Shown here piece by piece: positions 52,833 to 60,880 of a stretch of DNA of 64,000 nt (position 1 is the stretch's first letter; each line of letters starts with the position of its first letter). The notes beneath the pieces were generated by a model. That model did not search any database. It saw nothing but the letters and a program-made list of their open reading frames with translations, and was not told where the DNA came from. The DNA is from an uncultured Prevotellaceae bacterium (GTDB lineage: Bacteria > Bacteroidota > Bacteroidia > Bacteroidales > Bacteroidaceae), in NCBI GenBank assembly GCA_902768785.1, contig CACXMM010000010.1, positions 1 to 64,000 on the forward strand, written 5' to 3'. Position numbers and translations under genes: made by a program.

Positions 52833-53846
52833 TTATCTTTTGTCTGAACTTTCCCTGATTTTCAGGATCATCGGCACAACCTCCCGATAGATTTTGGTAT
52901 CCCCTTTGATGCGGCGTAGCAACAATTCACAGGCCTTAGCCCCCTGTTTGTGTGCCTGATCCATGATGGCACTGAGTTTCGGAGTAACATGAGCGGAGGT
53001 ATCCCCATCGGTAAAGCCGATGATGGCCACATCCTGAGGGATGCGCAGTCCCATGGTCTTGATAGCATCGAAAGCAGCATAGGTGACAATGTCATTGAAT
53101 GCGAGGATGGCATCTGGACGGTCTTCCCGCCCAAGTAACTGCAACGTTGACTCCCGTGCCTCATCATAGTCGATCTTTCCACAAACCACCAAGGAACGGT
53201 CGATCTTGATCTTGTTATCCCGCAAAGCCTCCAAATATCCATGTTTGCGACGTTGTACCATATCGAGATGGTTAGGTCCGCCGAGGAAGGCAATGCGCCG
53301 GCTGCCTGTCTCTATCAGATGCTGTGTTGCCTTCTGTGCAGCCACATCACCATCTCCGGTCACACTGGAAAAGGTATCCTGCATACAAGTACGAGCGAAG
53401 AACACCAAGGGAATTCCCATCTGGTTGATCTCCACAAAGTGGGAATAGTCCACCGTGTCCTGTGCCAGACAGGCGATGATACCTTCCACATGCATGCTGA
53501 CAAAGTTATCCACGGCTTTCTCCTCCCGTAGATGATCCTCATGGGAATTGGAACTGATTACAGAATAGCCGTTCTTGGTTGCATAATCTTCTATTCCGTC
53601 GAGCACCCCAGCATAATAATGAGTGACCAGGTTGGGCAGCACCACACCAATTACTTTCGGTGCTTCACTACGTAGTCCCTGTGCAAAAGGATTCGGCCGG
53701 TAATTCAGTTTCTTCGCCAAAGCCTGCACCTTTTGCTTCATATCATCCCCCACCTCATGTGAATTTCTTAAAGCACGAGATACGGTAGCAATGCTGACCC
53801 CCAGTTGATCAGCAAGATCTTTTAAGGATGTCCTACGCTGCTTCAT
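52833..53846 (-). CDS. LacI family transcriptional regulator
   Basis: A 337-residue regulator: N-terminal helix-turn-helix and hinge (TSLKDLADQLGVSIATVSRALRNSHEVGDD ... LNYRPNPFAQGLRS), then a periplasmic-binding-protein-like effector domain (KVIGVVLPNLVTHYYAGVLDGIEDYA, DAILAFNDIVTYAAF, VAIIGFTDGDTSAHVTPKLS). It lies directly upstream of susC on the same strand with its own promoter. HTCS proteins are the usual regulators of such loci, so a LacI protein here suggests a second layer of control, perhaps by a monosaccharide. Its likely operator covers its own -33 element (53921-53936). Confidence 0.94.
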   Translation of the reverse strand: MKQRRTSLKDLADQLGVSIATVSRALRNSHEVGDDMKQKVQALAKKLNYRPNPFAQGLRSEAPKVIGVVLPNLVTHYYAGVLDGIEDYATKNGYSVISSNSHEDHLREEKAVDNFVSMHVEGIIACLAQDTVDYSHFVEINQMGIPLVFFARTCMQDTFSSVTGDGDVAAQKATQHLIETGSRRIAFLGGPNHLDMVQRRKHGYLEALRDNKIKIDRSLVVCGKIDYDEARESTLQLLGREDRPDAILAFNDIVTYAAFDAIKTMGLRIPQDVAIIGFTDGDTSAHVTPKLSAIMDQAHKQGAKACELLLRRIKGDTKIYREVVPMILKIRESSDKR

Positions 53847-53895
53847 GAATAGTCAATTCTGGGCACTTGTACTGCCTAACATTCAAAAACTGATG

Positions 53896-53936
53896 CAAAT
53901 ATAATAAAATATATCCATTCCGCAAACGTTTACGTA
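53896..53936 (-). promoter_or_regulatory. lacI-type gene promoter with overlapping operator
   Basis: Minus strand: TTTG at 53926-53923, exactly 19 nt, then TATATTTG at 53903-53896. The -33 TTTG lies inside the near-palindrome GTAAACGTTTGC (53933-53922), a typical LacI-family operator. Autorepression is likely. Confidence 0.7.
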
Positions 53937-53955
53937 CATTTTTTTCGGAAAAATA

Positions 53956-54074
53956 TTTGTTTTTATCAAGAATCATCGTACCTTTGCAGCGGAAAATGAG
54001 TAATGAATAGTTGATAATAAGTTAGTTAGAAAAGAAGGACCAAGATTGTTGTGAAACAATCTTGGATTTTTTTG
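53956..54074 (+). ncRNA. Candidate small RNA with consensus promoter and terminator
   Basis: The plus strand has TTTG at 53956-53959, exactly 19 nt, then TACCTTTG at 53979-53986, so transcription would start near 53992. An intrinsic terminator follows at 54040-54074: CCAAGATTGTT pairs with AACAATCTTGG through a GTGA tetraloop, then ATTTTTTTG. The RNA would be about 80 nt. The only frame inside it is four codons (ATGAGTAATGAATAG). It does not lead into a gene, because both neighbours are on the minus strand. The rest of 53847-54158 holds the lacI-type promoter and a heptamer array. Confidence 0.6.
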
Positions 54075-54079
54075 TATTG

Positions 54080-54161
54080 GATCCCTCATCCCCCATCCTT
54101 CATCCCTCATCCTTCATCCTTCATCCTTCATCCTTCATCCTTCATCCTTCATCCTTCATCA
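54080..54161 (-). repeat. GATGAAG heptamer array after the LuxR-type regulator gene
   Basis: About eleven units, read on the minus strand as GATGAAGGATGAAG, start at the regulator's TGA stop codon, which is part of the first unit. Confidence 0.9.
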
Positions 54162-54803
54162 GATATAGTACTCCGCCGAATCCACCAGTCCGGCACGCAA
54201 AGCATACTTAGTGGCTTCATGAACATTGTTCACCCCTAACTTCCGGAAAATATTCTTTCGGTGCGTATTCACGGTGTGGAAGCTGGAGAAGCGCTTTTCT
54301 GCAATCTCCTTCGTTGTCATACCCAGTGCAATGTCCTTGAGGATTTCCAGTTCAGTACGCGTCAGTTTCACATCCTCAGCCATACGTGTTGTGTTGGGGG
54401 TAAGGAGCATCTCCGCCATACGCTGACAGATATATCGCTGTCCTTTCAAAGCAAACGAGAGAGCCTGTTTGATTTCCGTCATCGGACTCTCTTTCAACAG
54501 CACACTCACCTGTGGGGAGGTGGCAATGACCTGTCTCACAAAGTCAGGACTCAGGTCCTCGCTGAACAACACCCATCGTACGAAGGGAAACCGAAGACAG
54601 AAGATAAAAAGTTCGTCGGCATCGTTGATATCGAACAACGTATAGTCGAGTACCACCACGGCATCGGCATGTTCCTTCAGTTGTTCGATCAATTCCGCTT
54701 TGTCCTCGGCATAGCGGGTGGAGACACCATCCATCTGTTCCAGCAAGTACATCATACCTGCCCTGGTAATGTCCTGCCGATCTGCCAAACTCACGAAACT
54801 CAT
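54159..54803 (-). CDS. LuxR/NarL-type response regulator with atypical receiver
   Basis: A 214-residue protein. Residues 1-125 resemble a receiver domain: the phosphoacceptor-like Asp is in VVVLDYTLFD and the conserved Lys in VSVLLKES, but the usual acidic pair near the start is reduced to ADRQ. Residues 145-210 are a LuxR-type HTH (LTRTELEILKDIALGMTTKEIAEKRFSSFHTVNTHRKNIFRKLGV). No sensor kinase is adjacent. Phosphorylation may be weak or absent given the altered acidic pocket. The stop codon is part of the heptamer array at 54080-54161. Confidence 0.92.
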   Translation of the reverse strand: MSFVSLADRQDITRAGMMYLLEQMDGVSTRYAEDKAELIEQLKEHADAVVVLDYTLFDINDADELFIFCLRFPFVRWVLFSEDLSPDFVRQVIATSPQVSVLLKESPMTEIKQALSFALKGQRYICQRMAEMLLTPNTTRMAEDVKLTRTELEILKDIALGMTTKEIAEKRFSSFHTVNTHRKNIFRKLGVNNVHEATKYALRAGLVDSAEYYI

Positions 54804-54846
54804 CCTATACCTTATTATATATACGCTATTGAAATCACAGCAATCA

Positions 54847-55545
54847 CTATCCCAACTCCTCCAGATCAGTAATCACCCGATCAGGAATCGTCTCATTTTC
54901 TTGTTGATTCGTCCATCCCTCTCCCTTGAACCAAACGGTCTGACAACCGATCTGCTTTGCCGGGATGATATCCTTTGTCATACTGTCTCCAACGACGACC
55001 ACCTCCTCGGGAGCAAGTCGCAGAGCTTCCACCCCTACTTGGAAGATACGCGGATCCGGCTTACGGATACCTACCACAGCCGACTCCACCACCTTTTGGA
55101 ACAGTCTGTCGAGCTGAAACTCTTGTAACACCACTGGAATATTCCCGTAGAAATTACTAACCAGTACCATCGGGAACCGCTCATGCAGCCGCATCAGGAC
55201 CTCCCTGCTGTGCGCCACGGTGGTCTGCACCTGCTCATAGAGATCATTCAGCATATCCAGTTCCACCTTCGTATAAGTATTCTTATCCGCTGTCCAGTAT
55301 CCCTTCATGAACAAATACTCCATCTCCAGACGAAGCTTCACGTCAAGCAGTTTCTTGAAGGTATAGGTTGGCAGGACGATCGGATTCCTTCCCAAGGTAC
55401 GCTCGGCATAGACATACGCCTCCCGGAACTGCTCCTCACTGACAGGTACCTGCTGTCGTTCGTAAGCATGCCAAAGCACTTTTCCCCAGTGGTTACCGCA
55501 AGTGTCGAGCGTTCCGCCGTAGTCGAATATATATCCTTTCACCAT
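54847..55545 (-). CDS. HAD family hydrolase
   Basis: A 232-residue HAD phosphatase with motif I FDYGGTLDTCG (nucleophile Asp; a Gly-Gly replaces the usual xDG), motif II in MVLVSNFYG, the Lys of motif III in VVGIRKPDPRIF and motif IV VVVGDSMTKDIIPAKQIG. A helical cap lies between motifs I and II. The GTG at 55566 would extend it by seven residues, but the ATG at 55545 follows AAGGAAAAAAG. The gene sits 28 nt after the DUF5686 gene and downstream of the CDP-alcohol phosphatidyltransferase set, so a head-group phosphate is a conceivable substrate. This is speculation. Confidence 0.92.
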   Translation of the reverse strand: MVKGYIFDYGGTLDTCGNHWGKVLWHAYERQQVPVSEEQFREAYVYAERTLGRNPIVLPTYTFKKLLDVKLRLEMEYLFMKGYWTADKNTYTKVELDMLNDLYEQVQTTVAHSREVLMRLHERFPMVLVSNFYGNIPVVLQEFQLDRLFQKVVESAVVGIRKPDPRIFQVGVEALRLAPEEVVVVGDSMTKDIIPAKQIGCQTVWFKGEGWTNQQENETIPDRVITDLEELG

Positions 55546-55573
55546 CTTTTTTCCTTGTTCGTTCACTCATCCG

Positions 55574-58174
55574 TCAGAATGTCATTCTCAGCATGATACG
55601 AATACCCTGTTTGTTGGCCGTGGGCAGATCGAGGTAATTCAGCCTTCGTACATACTCCACATGCAGGATTCTAAAGATATTGTGGATTCCGGCGATGAGC
55701 TCGAAGTACGGCTGATGACTATCCATGATGAACGATCCCTCAGGGAACATCATCAGGGTACGGTCATTTTTGTTCATGTCCAACATCGGGTTATTCTTAT
55801 CCGTCAGTTCGCCCCACAGCATCTTCACCCCGAAATACTCACGCCATTTCAGTTTCTTCAGCAGCGGGATGCGGTTGAACACCTTTCCTTTCAGATCCCA
55901 CGACATGTCGGCAGACACATAGCGGTCGTTCAGGAACTCCATATTATTCACCAAGTTGAATGTCTCATCTTCCACGATATACGAAAGGTTGGCAGCAGGC
56001 ATGATCAACAGGGGGAACGGCACCTTGTTCCATTGCACACCACCCTTCACATGACAGTCGATCTTTCCCCAGCTATGAGGCAGCCAGAAACGTTTATACA
56101 TCGTCGCCTCGGTGAAGTTATAGGCATAGTCACCGCCAAACACGTTCTTCAGTCCGACGGTATGTGACAGAGTGAACACCGGTGCATCGAGGTTCACTGG
56201 CACTCTTCGCTGTTTGGTATTGATGAAGGTCTCACCTGGTGCAAAGCGAACCATCGCCAGCAATTCGGTAGTACGGATCTTTCCGTTGTGCAAGGAGATC
56301 GGACCATCGGTATTCACTGGCTTCTCATCCGTCATCTTCCACTCGTTCAACGGTGTGAAATAGAGTCCGCCGCAGGCCTCGTTCTCCTCGGCCTTCAGGG
56401 CTATCGTTGTCTTGAATCCGAACTCCTCTTCCCACTCAAAGGCCAGCTGCTGCCGGTTATAGAACATCATCTTGTCGACCTTGGCCCATTTGAACGCCGT
56501 GAACACATTATCCTTATCGGTATGTAAGAACTTATCCGAAGGACTGGTCACGTCATAGGTACTGGTAAAGGTCAGCGTCCGCTTGGGGAACTCTCGCGGC
56601 AGATATTCCTTTTTGTTGAAAGAATAGGTCAACTCCGTCTTGTAGTAGTTCTTCTTACTTTTCCATCCGTGGGCAAAATAGCCACTGGCAAACAGATGGG
56701 GATTCAGGTTTGCCGTGGTCTGTGCACTGACACGGGTACGGAAGCCATCGATGAAATTCTTCGTGATCATGGTATTCACCGGACCGATGTCCACCTTACT
56801 CGGATGTCCCTTCGTTCCCGTATCGACAAAGTTCTCCACCAGGGCACGCAGTCCGAAGATGATATATTTGAATCCCTTGATCTTCTCAATATTGGCAATG
56901 AAAGTGTCCATCGAACTCTCACTCTTGGTGAGCTCCACCGACCGATACTGGTTCCAGAAGTCATCATCACGCATCTGGGCATTGGCCTCATGGCGTTCTT
57001 TCTGCTTCCCCTTGAACAGTTTCTTGTTGATCTCCGTGAAGTCGTAATCCTGGTTGCGGGTCGTTCGGATTACGATGGCCTTACTGAGGAACTTGGCCAC
57101 CGACATCTCCACGAACATGTCATCGATGCTGAGCACCCACTCCCCGTTGTCGAGCTTCTTATATTCCTGGACGACCTGCAGGTTATCCACGAAGTTCACG
57201 TCACTCTTCTTCGGAATCGTCAGCGTACACTTCCTCACATGAAGCGTACTGTCGGCAATGATATAAAGTTCTCCACGGAAGCCGAAGTCCTGCTGGTTGT
57301 TCGGCATGAACTGCAGATGGTAGCATTTGTCCCTGTCAACAAAAGTGGTGTCTTCAATATAATAACGGTAGAAGCTGATGGCGTTGTTAGCAATCGGACT
57401 GGTAAAAGGATTTCGCAGCAGTCGGATCTGGTTATCATAGAGATCGACATCGGTGAAGACATCATTCAGCACCGTATTCAGGATATCTCCGGTCTCGAAC
57501 AAGTCGTTCAAACCCGTCGAGTTCTGTCCCATAACGATGCTTTTCTCACTTTTCGGGTTCTTGCGGTAGATCTTCTTGGTCACCGTCTCTTCCACACTGA
57601 TAGGGAGGATCAGCTTATTGTTATAGGCACACAGCTCCATCTGATCGAGCACCCATTGTTTCTTTCCAAAGATTCCGTTCTCCAGGTCCTTGGGTGTCAG
57701 GTCGTTGAAAGCCAGCGTCAGCTTCTCATATTTATTATACTGGTAGAAGTCGTGGTTGTCGAGATGTGTCTTTTTCTTCGCCGCAATCACCCGTCGCATC
57801 AGTTCCACGGCAGGGTTATCCTTTCGGGAATAGCGGTTACGTTTTCCTCTCACCGTCACGTTCTCCAGCTGATTCTTCTCTGGTTTCAGGGTGATGCGCA
57901 TCGGTGACTTCGTCTTCTCACTCACCTCGATGGTCAGGGGCTGGTATCCCACGGCACTGAACGTCAGTTTCCATCCGTTATGACGGTCGATGGAAAACTT
58001 TCCTTGGGCATCACTGCTCACCATCACATGATTACCCCGATACACCGCACTGGCATAAGGGATATACTCACCGTCGTTGTCATCCACGATCACACCAGTG
58101 AGTTTCTGCGCCATCAACGGCATGGTGAGCCATGCCGTGAACAACAATACAAGATATTTTCTCAACACTTTCAA
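55574..58174 (-). CDS. DUF5686 outer-membrane protein with carboxypeptidase-regulatory-like domain
   Basis: An 866-residue protein: signal peptide MKVLRKYLVLLFTAWLTMPLMAQ, a carboxypeptidase-regulatory-like beta domain at about residues 24-105 (KLTGVIVDDNDGEYIPYASAV), then the DUF5686 region (NPAVELMRRVIAAKKKTHLDNHDFYQYNKYEKL) and a long C-terminal series of amphipathic strands ending in the aromatic LRMTF, as in outer-membrane barrels. The family is widespread in Bacteroidetes and unassigned. It resembles TonB-dependent receptors in its N-terminal domain but lacks a plug. It lies 12 nt after the CDP-alcohol phosphatidyltransferase gene in the same direction. Confidence 0.9.
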   Translation of the reverse strand: MKVLRKYLVLLFTAWLTMPLMAQKLTGVIVDDNDGEYIPYASAVYRGNHVMVSSDAQGKFSIDRHNGWKLTFSAVGYQPLTIEVSEKTKSPMRITLKPEKNQLENVTVRGKRNRYSRKDNPAVELMRRVIAAKKKTHLDNHDFYQYNKYEKLTLAFNDLTPKDLENGIFGKKQWVLDQMELCAYNNKLILPISVEETVTKKIYRKNPKSEKSIVMGQNSTGLNDLFETGDILNTVLNDVFTDVDLYDNQIRLLRNPFTSPIANNAISFYRYYIEDTTFVDRDKCYHLQFMPNNQQDFGFRGELYIIADSTLHVRKCTLTIPKKSDVNFVDNLQVVQEYKKLDNGEWVLSIDDMFVEMSVAKFLSKAIVIRTTRNQDYDFTEINKKLFKGKQKERHEANAQMRDDDFWNQYRSVELTKSESSMDTFIANIEKIKGFKYIIFGLRALVENFVDTGTKGHPSKVDIGPVNTMITKNFIDGFRTRVSAQTTANLNPHLFASGYFAHGWKSKKNYYKTELTYSFNKKEYLPREFPKRTLTFTSTYDVTSPSDKFLHTDKDNVFTAFKWAKVDKMMFYNRQQLAFEWEEEFGFKTTIALKAEENEACGGLYFTPLNEWKMTDEKPVNTDGPISLHNGKIRTTELLAMVRFAPGETFINTKQRRVPVNLDAPVFTLSHTVGLKNVFGGDYAYNFTEATMYKRFWLPHSWGKIDCHVKGGVQWNKVPFPLLIMPAANLSYIVEDETFNLVNNMEFLNDRYVSADMSWDLKGKVFNRIPLLKKLKWREYFGVKMLWGELTDKNNPMLDMNKNDRTLMMFPEGSFIMDSHQPYFELIAGIHNIFRILHVEYVRRLNYLDLPTANKQGIRIMLRMTF

Positions 58175-58185
58175 AATCTATTTAA

Positions 58186-59148
58186 CTATTTTCCACCCCG
58201 TAGCTCTGTACACAGCTGCTCGCTCAGCAGTTCATGACGGCGATGCATATGCACATACAGCACGGTGAGTAAAATGATCTCAAACAAGAAATACGCCCAC
58301 GGACAATTCAACAGACAGGTGATATACAGACAGATAGCACGGGTGTTGAACGTCAGCAGGTTGGTATATTTCATCAGCGGTCTGCTGCCTTCCAGGAAAC
58401 GATCCCTCACCAACGGCAGATCAGGTAACACCTGCTCCATCACCTCTCCTTCCCCATTCCGCAAGTCCTGGTAGGTCTTAAAGAACTGTTGGAAATGCGG
58501 AGTGCGCTTCTCCTGATTCTTGCAATAGGCTGCATAGTTCATATGGAACTGGCGGGCAAGCCACTGTTCTTTGGGCAACGATTCATAGATCGCCAGCTGC
58601 TGGGCAGAATGATCCAGTTCACTGCCTTCCTTTCCCTTCAAGAAGAACAGATGAATCTGACGGTAATAGTCGGCTAAACTGGCCTGCGGGGAATGACAGA
58701 AGATACCTGCCACAAAGGCCAGTACCCAGATGGCTACGCCCCAGCGTACCTCGGTACCAGGGATAAACTGCGGCATCATCCGCAGACACAGGGCGAAGTA
58801 GATCGCAAAGAACCACACATCACCAGAGAAGCCGTCGAGGATCCTTCCTACCAGCGTCTTTTTCCCCGTTAACCGCGCCATCTGTCCGTCGGTACTGTCG
58901 CAGAAGTTTGCAAACATCAGCAGGATCACACCCATCACGTTGTGCCACAGATCCGTGTGGTAGAACATGAAAGCCGCTCCCACTCCGAGGAAGATGGAGA
59001 GGATGGTGATGACGTTGGGATGGATGCCCAACTTATTCCAGAATAAGGCGAAGACCAGCCCGATGGGACGTGTGAAATGCACGTCGAGCCACTCCTCGGT
59101 ATCGTTTGACTTAAAAGATGCCTGTAGCATCTCCTGAAATGTTGCCAT
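58186..59148 (-). CDS. CDP-alcohol phosphatidyltransferase family protein
   Basis: A 320-residue inner-membrane enzyme with the complete CDP-alcohol signature D-x2-D-G-x2-A-R-x8-G-x3-D-x3-D: DSTDGQMARLTGKKTLVGRILDGFSGD (residues about 88-114), flanked by several membrane helices and an extra charged segment at about 170-240. Such enzymes exchange CMP of a CDP-linked lipid or CDP-alcohol for an alcohol or phosphate head group. It is the third gene of a set with an ATP-grasp protein and a nucleotidyltransferase, which suggests a dedicated lipid or polyol head group. The acceptor alcohol cannot be named from sequence. Confidence 0.93.
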   Translation of the reverse strand: MATFQEMLQASFKSNDTEEWLDVHFTRPIGLVFALFWNKLGIHPNVITILSIFLGVGAAFMFYHTDLWHNVMGVILLMFANFCDSTDGQMARLTGKKTLVGRILDGFSGDVWFFAIYFALCLRMMPQFIPGTEVRWGVAIWVLAFVAGIFCHSPQASLADYYRQIHLFFLKGKEGSELDHSAQQLAIYESLPKEQWLARQFHMNYAAYCKNQEKRTPHFQQFFKTYQDLRNGEGEVMEQVLPDLPLVRDRFLEGSRPLMKYTNLLTFNTRAICLYITCLLNCPWAYFLFEIILLTVLYVHMHRRHELLSEQLCTELRGGK

Positions 59149-59157
59149 ATTGTTTTC

Positions 59158-59982
59158 TTATCGTTTGTTTTGATTCTTCAGCTCTCCGATGACGATTTGG
59201 GCAATGGCTTCTGCCGCCTCCTCCCGACAACGTGAAAAGCTGGGCCAGTCGTTGAAGTCGATGATGGCAAACGAACCGTCTTCACGGACGATGCAGTCAC
59301 CGCCATACACCCTGACATCCGTCAGTTCCGACAGCCGCTCCGCCTCCCGTTGCAGAAGGTCCTCGGAAAAGGCGTAGTGACGGGCCTGTCCGTTGTGCTC
59401 CTCATCGCCGAACTTGGTGATGCCGTCATCGGTGGGATAGAAACAACGGAAGAAATCCGTGCCATGCACACCGTAGAATTTCACGAGGTCACCCACGACA
59501 TGCTCCGTGACCAATACCTCAGTAACGCCCCTTCGACGGAACCTTTCAAGAGCCTCCTCCACTGCTTGCCTGTCGGCTGCGAATACCACGTCCTCCTTAC
59601 ATTGGGCCGAAGCATCGCCTCGTTTCACCCAATAGCCGTCAGCATCGCGGTCGCTCATCAAGGGTGCCACGGGGATACCCCATTGTCGCATCAGACTGTC
59701 CAGTCTCATCCTCCCCATGTTCTCCACCGCCTTGCCACTGTTCACGACCAGGAAGCCTTCTGTCGCTTTCCTTTTGAGCACATCGAGTGTACAGGGCAAA
59801 CGTCCCATGGAGAGGAAGGCATCCGCAGCGAGGGAGTCATCTAGCTGCTCCTCAGCTATCTTCCTGATGGTGACACCGAACTGTTGCAGACGATCGCCCA
59901 CGGCATCGAGAATGGCCTTGTCCTTCTCCACGGCATTCGGTGAGAACTGCGGAGCGCGGTAGATCAGTAGCACACTCTTCAT
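59158..59982 (-). CDS. ATP-grasp-like protein
   Basis: A 274-residue soluble protein. The C-terminal half has ATP-grasp features: a substrate/ATP-loop region (YWVKRGDASAQCKEDVVF), LVTEHVVGDLVKFYGV and the metal-binding end VYGGDCIVREDGSFAIIDFNDWPSFS with the Asp-x-Asn pair. Such enzymes join a carboxylate to an amine or similar acceptor with ATP. The gene begins 7 nt after the nucleotidyltransferase and ends 9 nt before the CDP-alcohol phosphatidyltransferase, so the three are cotranscribed. The substrate is unknown. Confidence 0.8.
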   Translation of the reverse strand: MKSVLLIYRAPQFSPNAVEKDKAILDAVGDRLQQFGVTIRKIAEEQLDDSLAADAFLSMGRLPCTLDVLKRKATEGFLVVNSGKAVENMGRMRLDSLMRQWGIPVAPLMSDRDADGYWVKRGDASAQCKEDVVFAADRQAVEEALERFRRRGVTEVLVTEHVVGDLVKFYGVHGTDFFRCFYPTDDGITKFGDEEHNGQARHYAFSEDLLQREAERLSELTDVRVYGGDCIVREDGSFAIIDFNDWPSFSRCREEAAEAIAQIVIGELKNQNKR

Positions 59983-59989
59983 CTCTTCG

Positions 59990-60712
59990 CTATGCTTGCA
60001 GGAACATCTCTGCCTTCCGGATATCCGTGGCGTGGTCGATATCGAGCACCTTACTGAAGGGATAAGCCTTCAGATGCTGACCGTCGCGAACCAATGCCCG
60101 CTGAAAATTGCGCATCCTTGCCTCTCCCCTGTCGATACAGGCATGCAGGGTGTCGATCGCACGGGGTGTCAGACCATAGATTCCACCAGATATATACCGG
60201 CAGGGAGGATCGTTCGTATCAAAGAATCCCGTGATGGACAGCTGCGGATCAGTACCCACATACAGGGGTTTCTCGTCATCGATGTAATCTGTGACACCCA
60301 TCAAGCCATCATCACCAGCACGCAGACAGTCGGTGAATCTCTTCACATAGTCCTTGAACTCCGACTCACGGAATATCGTATCCACCGTGGTCAGCACAAA
60401 CGGATCGTTGGTCAGCTCACCACTGATCTCAAAGAAACTATGCATACTGCTGGGGGTGCTCTTCACCTTGAAGAATAAAGGAACAGGGCGCCCCATCAGT
60501 CCATCTCGCTGGATTTTCAGCAGATGCTGGGCCACCAGGGTTGTCAGATCATTGCAGATCACCACAATCTTCTCTGCTTCGTTATCCATGAATATCCGGA
60601 TCAGACGGTCGATTAACCGCTCCTCATTGACACTCACCAGAGGCTTGGGGTCTTCGATGCCCTCGGCTGCCAGCCGTGAGCCTTCACCCGCTGCAATTAT
60701 CGCATACTTCAT
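59990..60712 (-). CDS. NTP transferase (MobA/LicC-like nucleotidyltransferase)
   Basis: A 240-residue sugar-nucleotidyltransferase-type protein: the NTP loop AIIAAGEGSRLAAEGIEDPKPLVSV, NEAEKIVVICND, the metal Asp in FVLTTVDTIFR and a C-terminal VLDIDHATDIRKAEMF. In proteins paired with a CDP-alcohol phosphatidyltransferase this domain usually makes a CDP-alcohol (for example CDP-inositol or CDP-choline). The frame opens at 60748, but the ATG at 60712 follows AAAAAAGGA and the promoter box at 60736-60743. It is the first gene of the three-gene set. Confidence 0.9.
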   Translation of the reverse strand: MKYAIIAAGEGSRLAAEGIEDPKPLVSVNEERLIDRLIRIFMDNEAEKIVVICNDLTTLVAQHLLKIQRDGLMGRPVPLFFKVKSTPSSMHSFFEISGELTNDPFVLTTVDTIFRESEFKDYVKRFTDCLRAGDDGLMGVTDYIDDEKPLYVGTDPQLSITGFFDTNDPPCRYISGGIYGLTPRAIDTLHACIDRGEARMRNFQRALVRDGQHLKAYPFSKVLDIDHATDIRKAEMFLQA

Positions 60713-60735
60713 TCCTTTTTTATCTTTGCAGGTTG

Positions 60736-60766
60736 CAAAGGTACACATTATTTATTAGACTACCAA
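60736..60766 (-). promoter_or_regulatory. Promoter of the NTP transferase, ATP-grasp and phosphatidyltransferase genes
   Basis: Minus strand: TTG at 60766-60764, 20 nt, TACCTTTG at 60743-60736. The ATG is at 60712. Confidence 0.65.
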
Positions 60767-60880
60767 CCATTGGGGAAAGAAATGGGGAAACTTTTAAAGG
60801 AATTTTGGTTTTAATGATAATTTAAAATGTAAAGAAATATTGGAATTTTTAACATTGTAGGTGTCGTTTCTGACAAAAAG

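Noticed and set aside
56669..57907. 412-codon plus-strand open frame
   Set aside because: It is exactly antisense to the DUF5686 gene, has no recognisable domain or promoter, and its composition mirrors the opposite frame.
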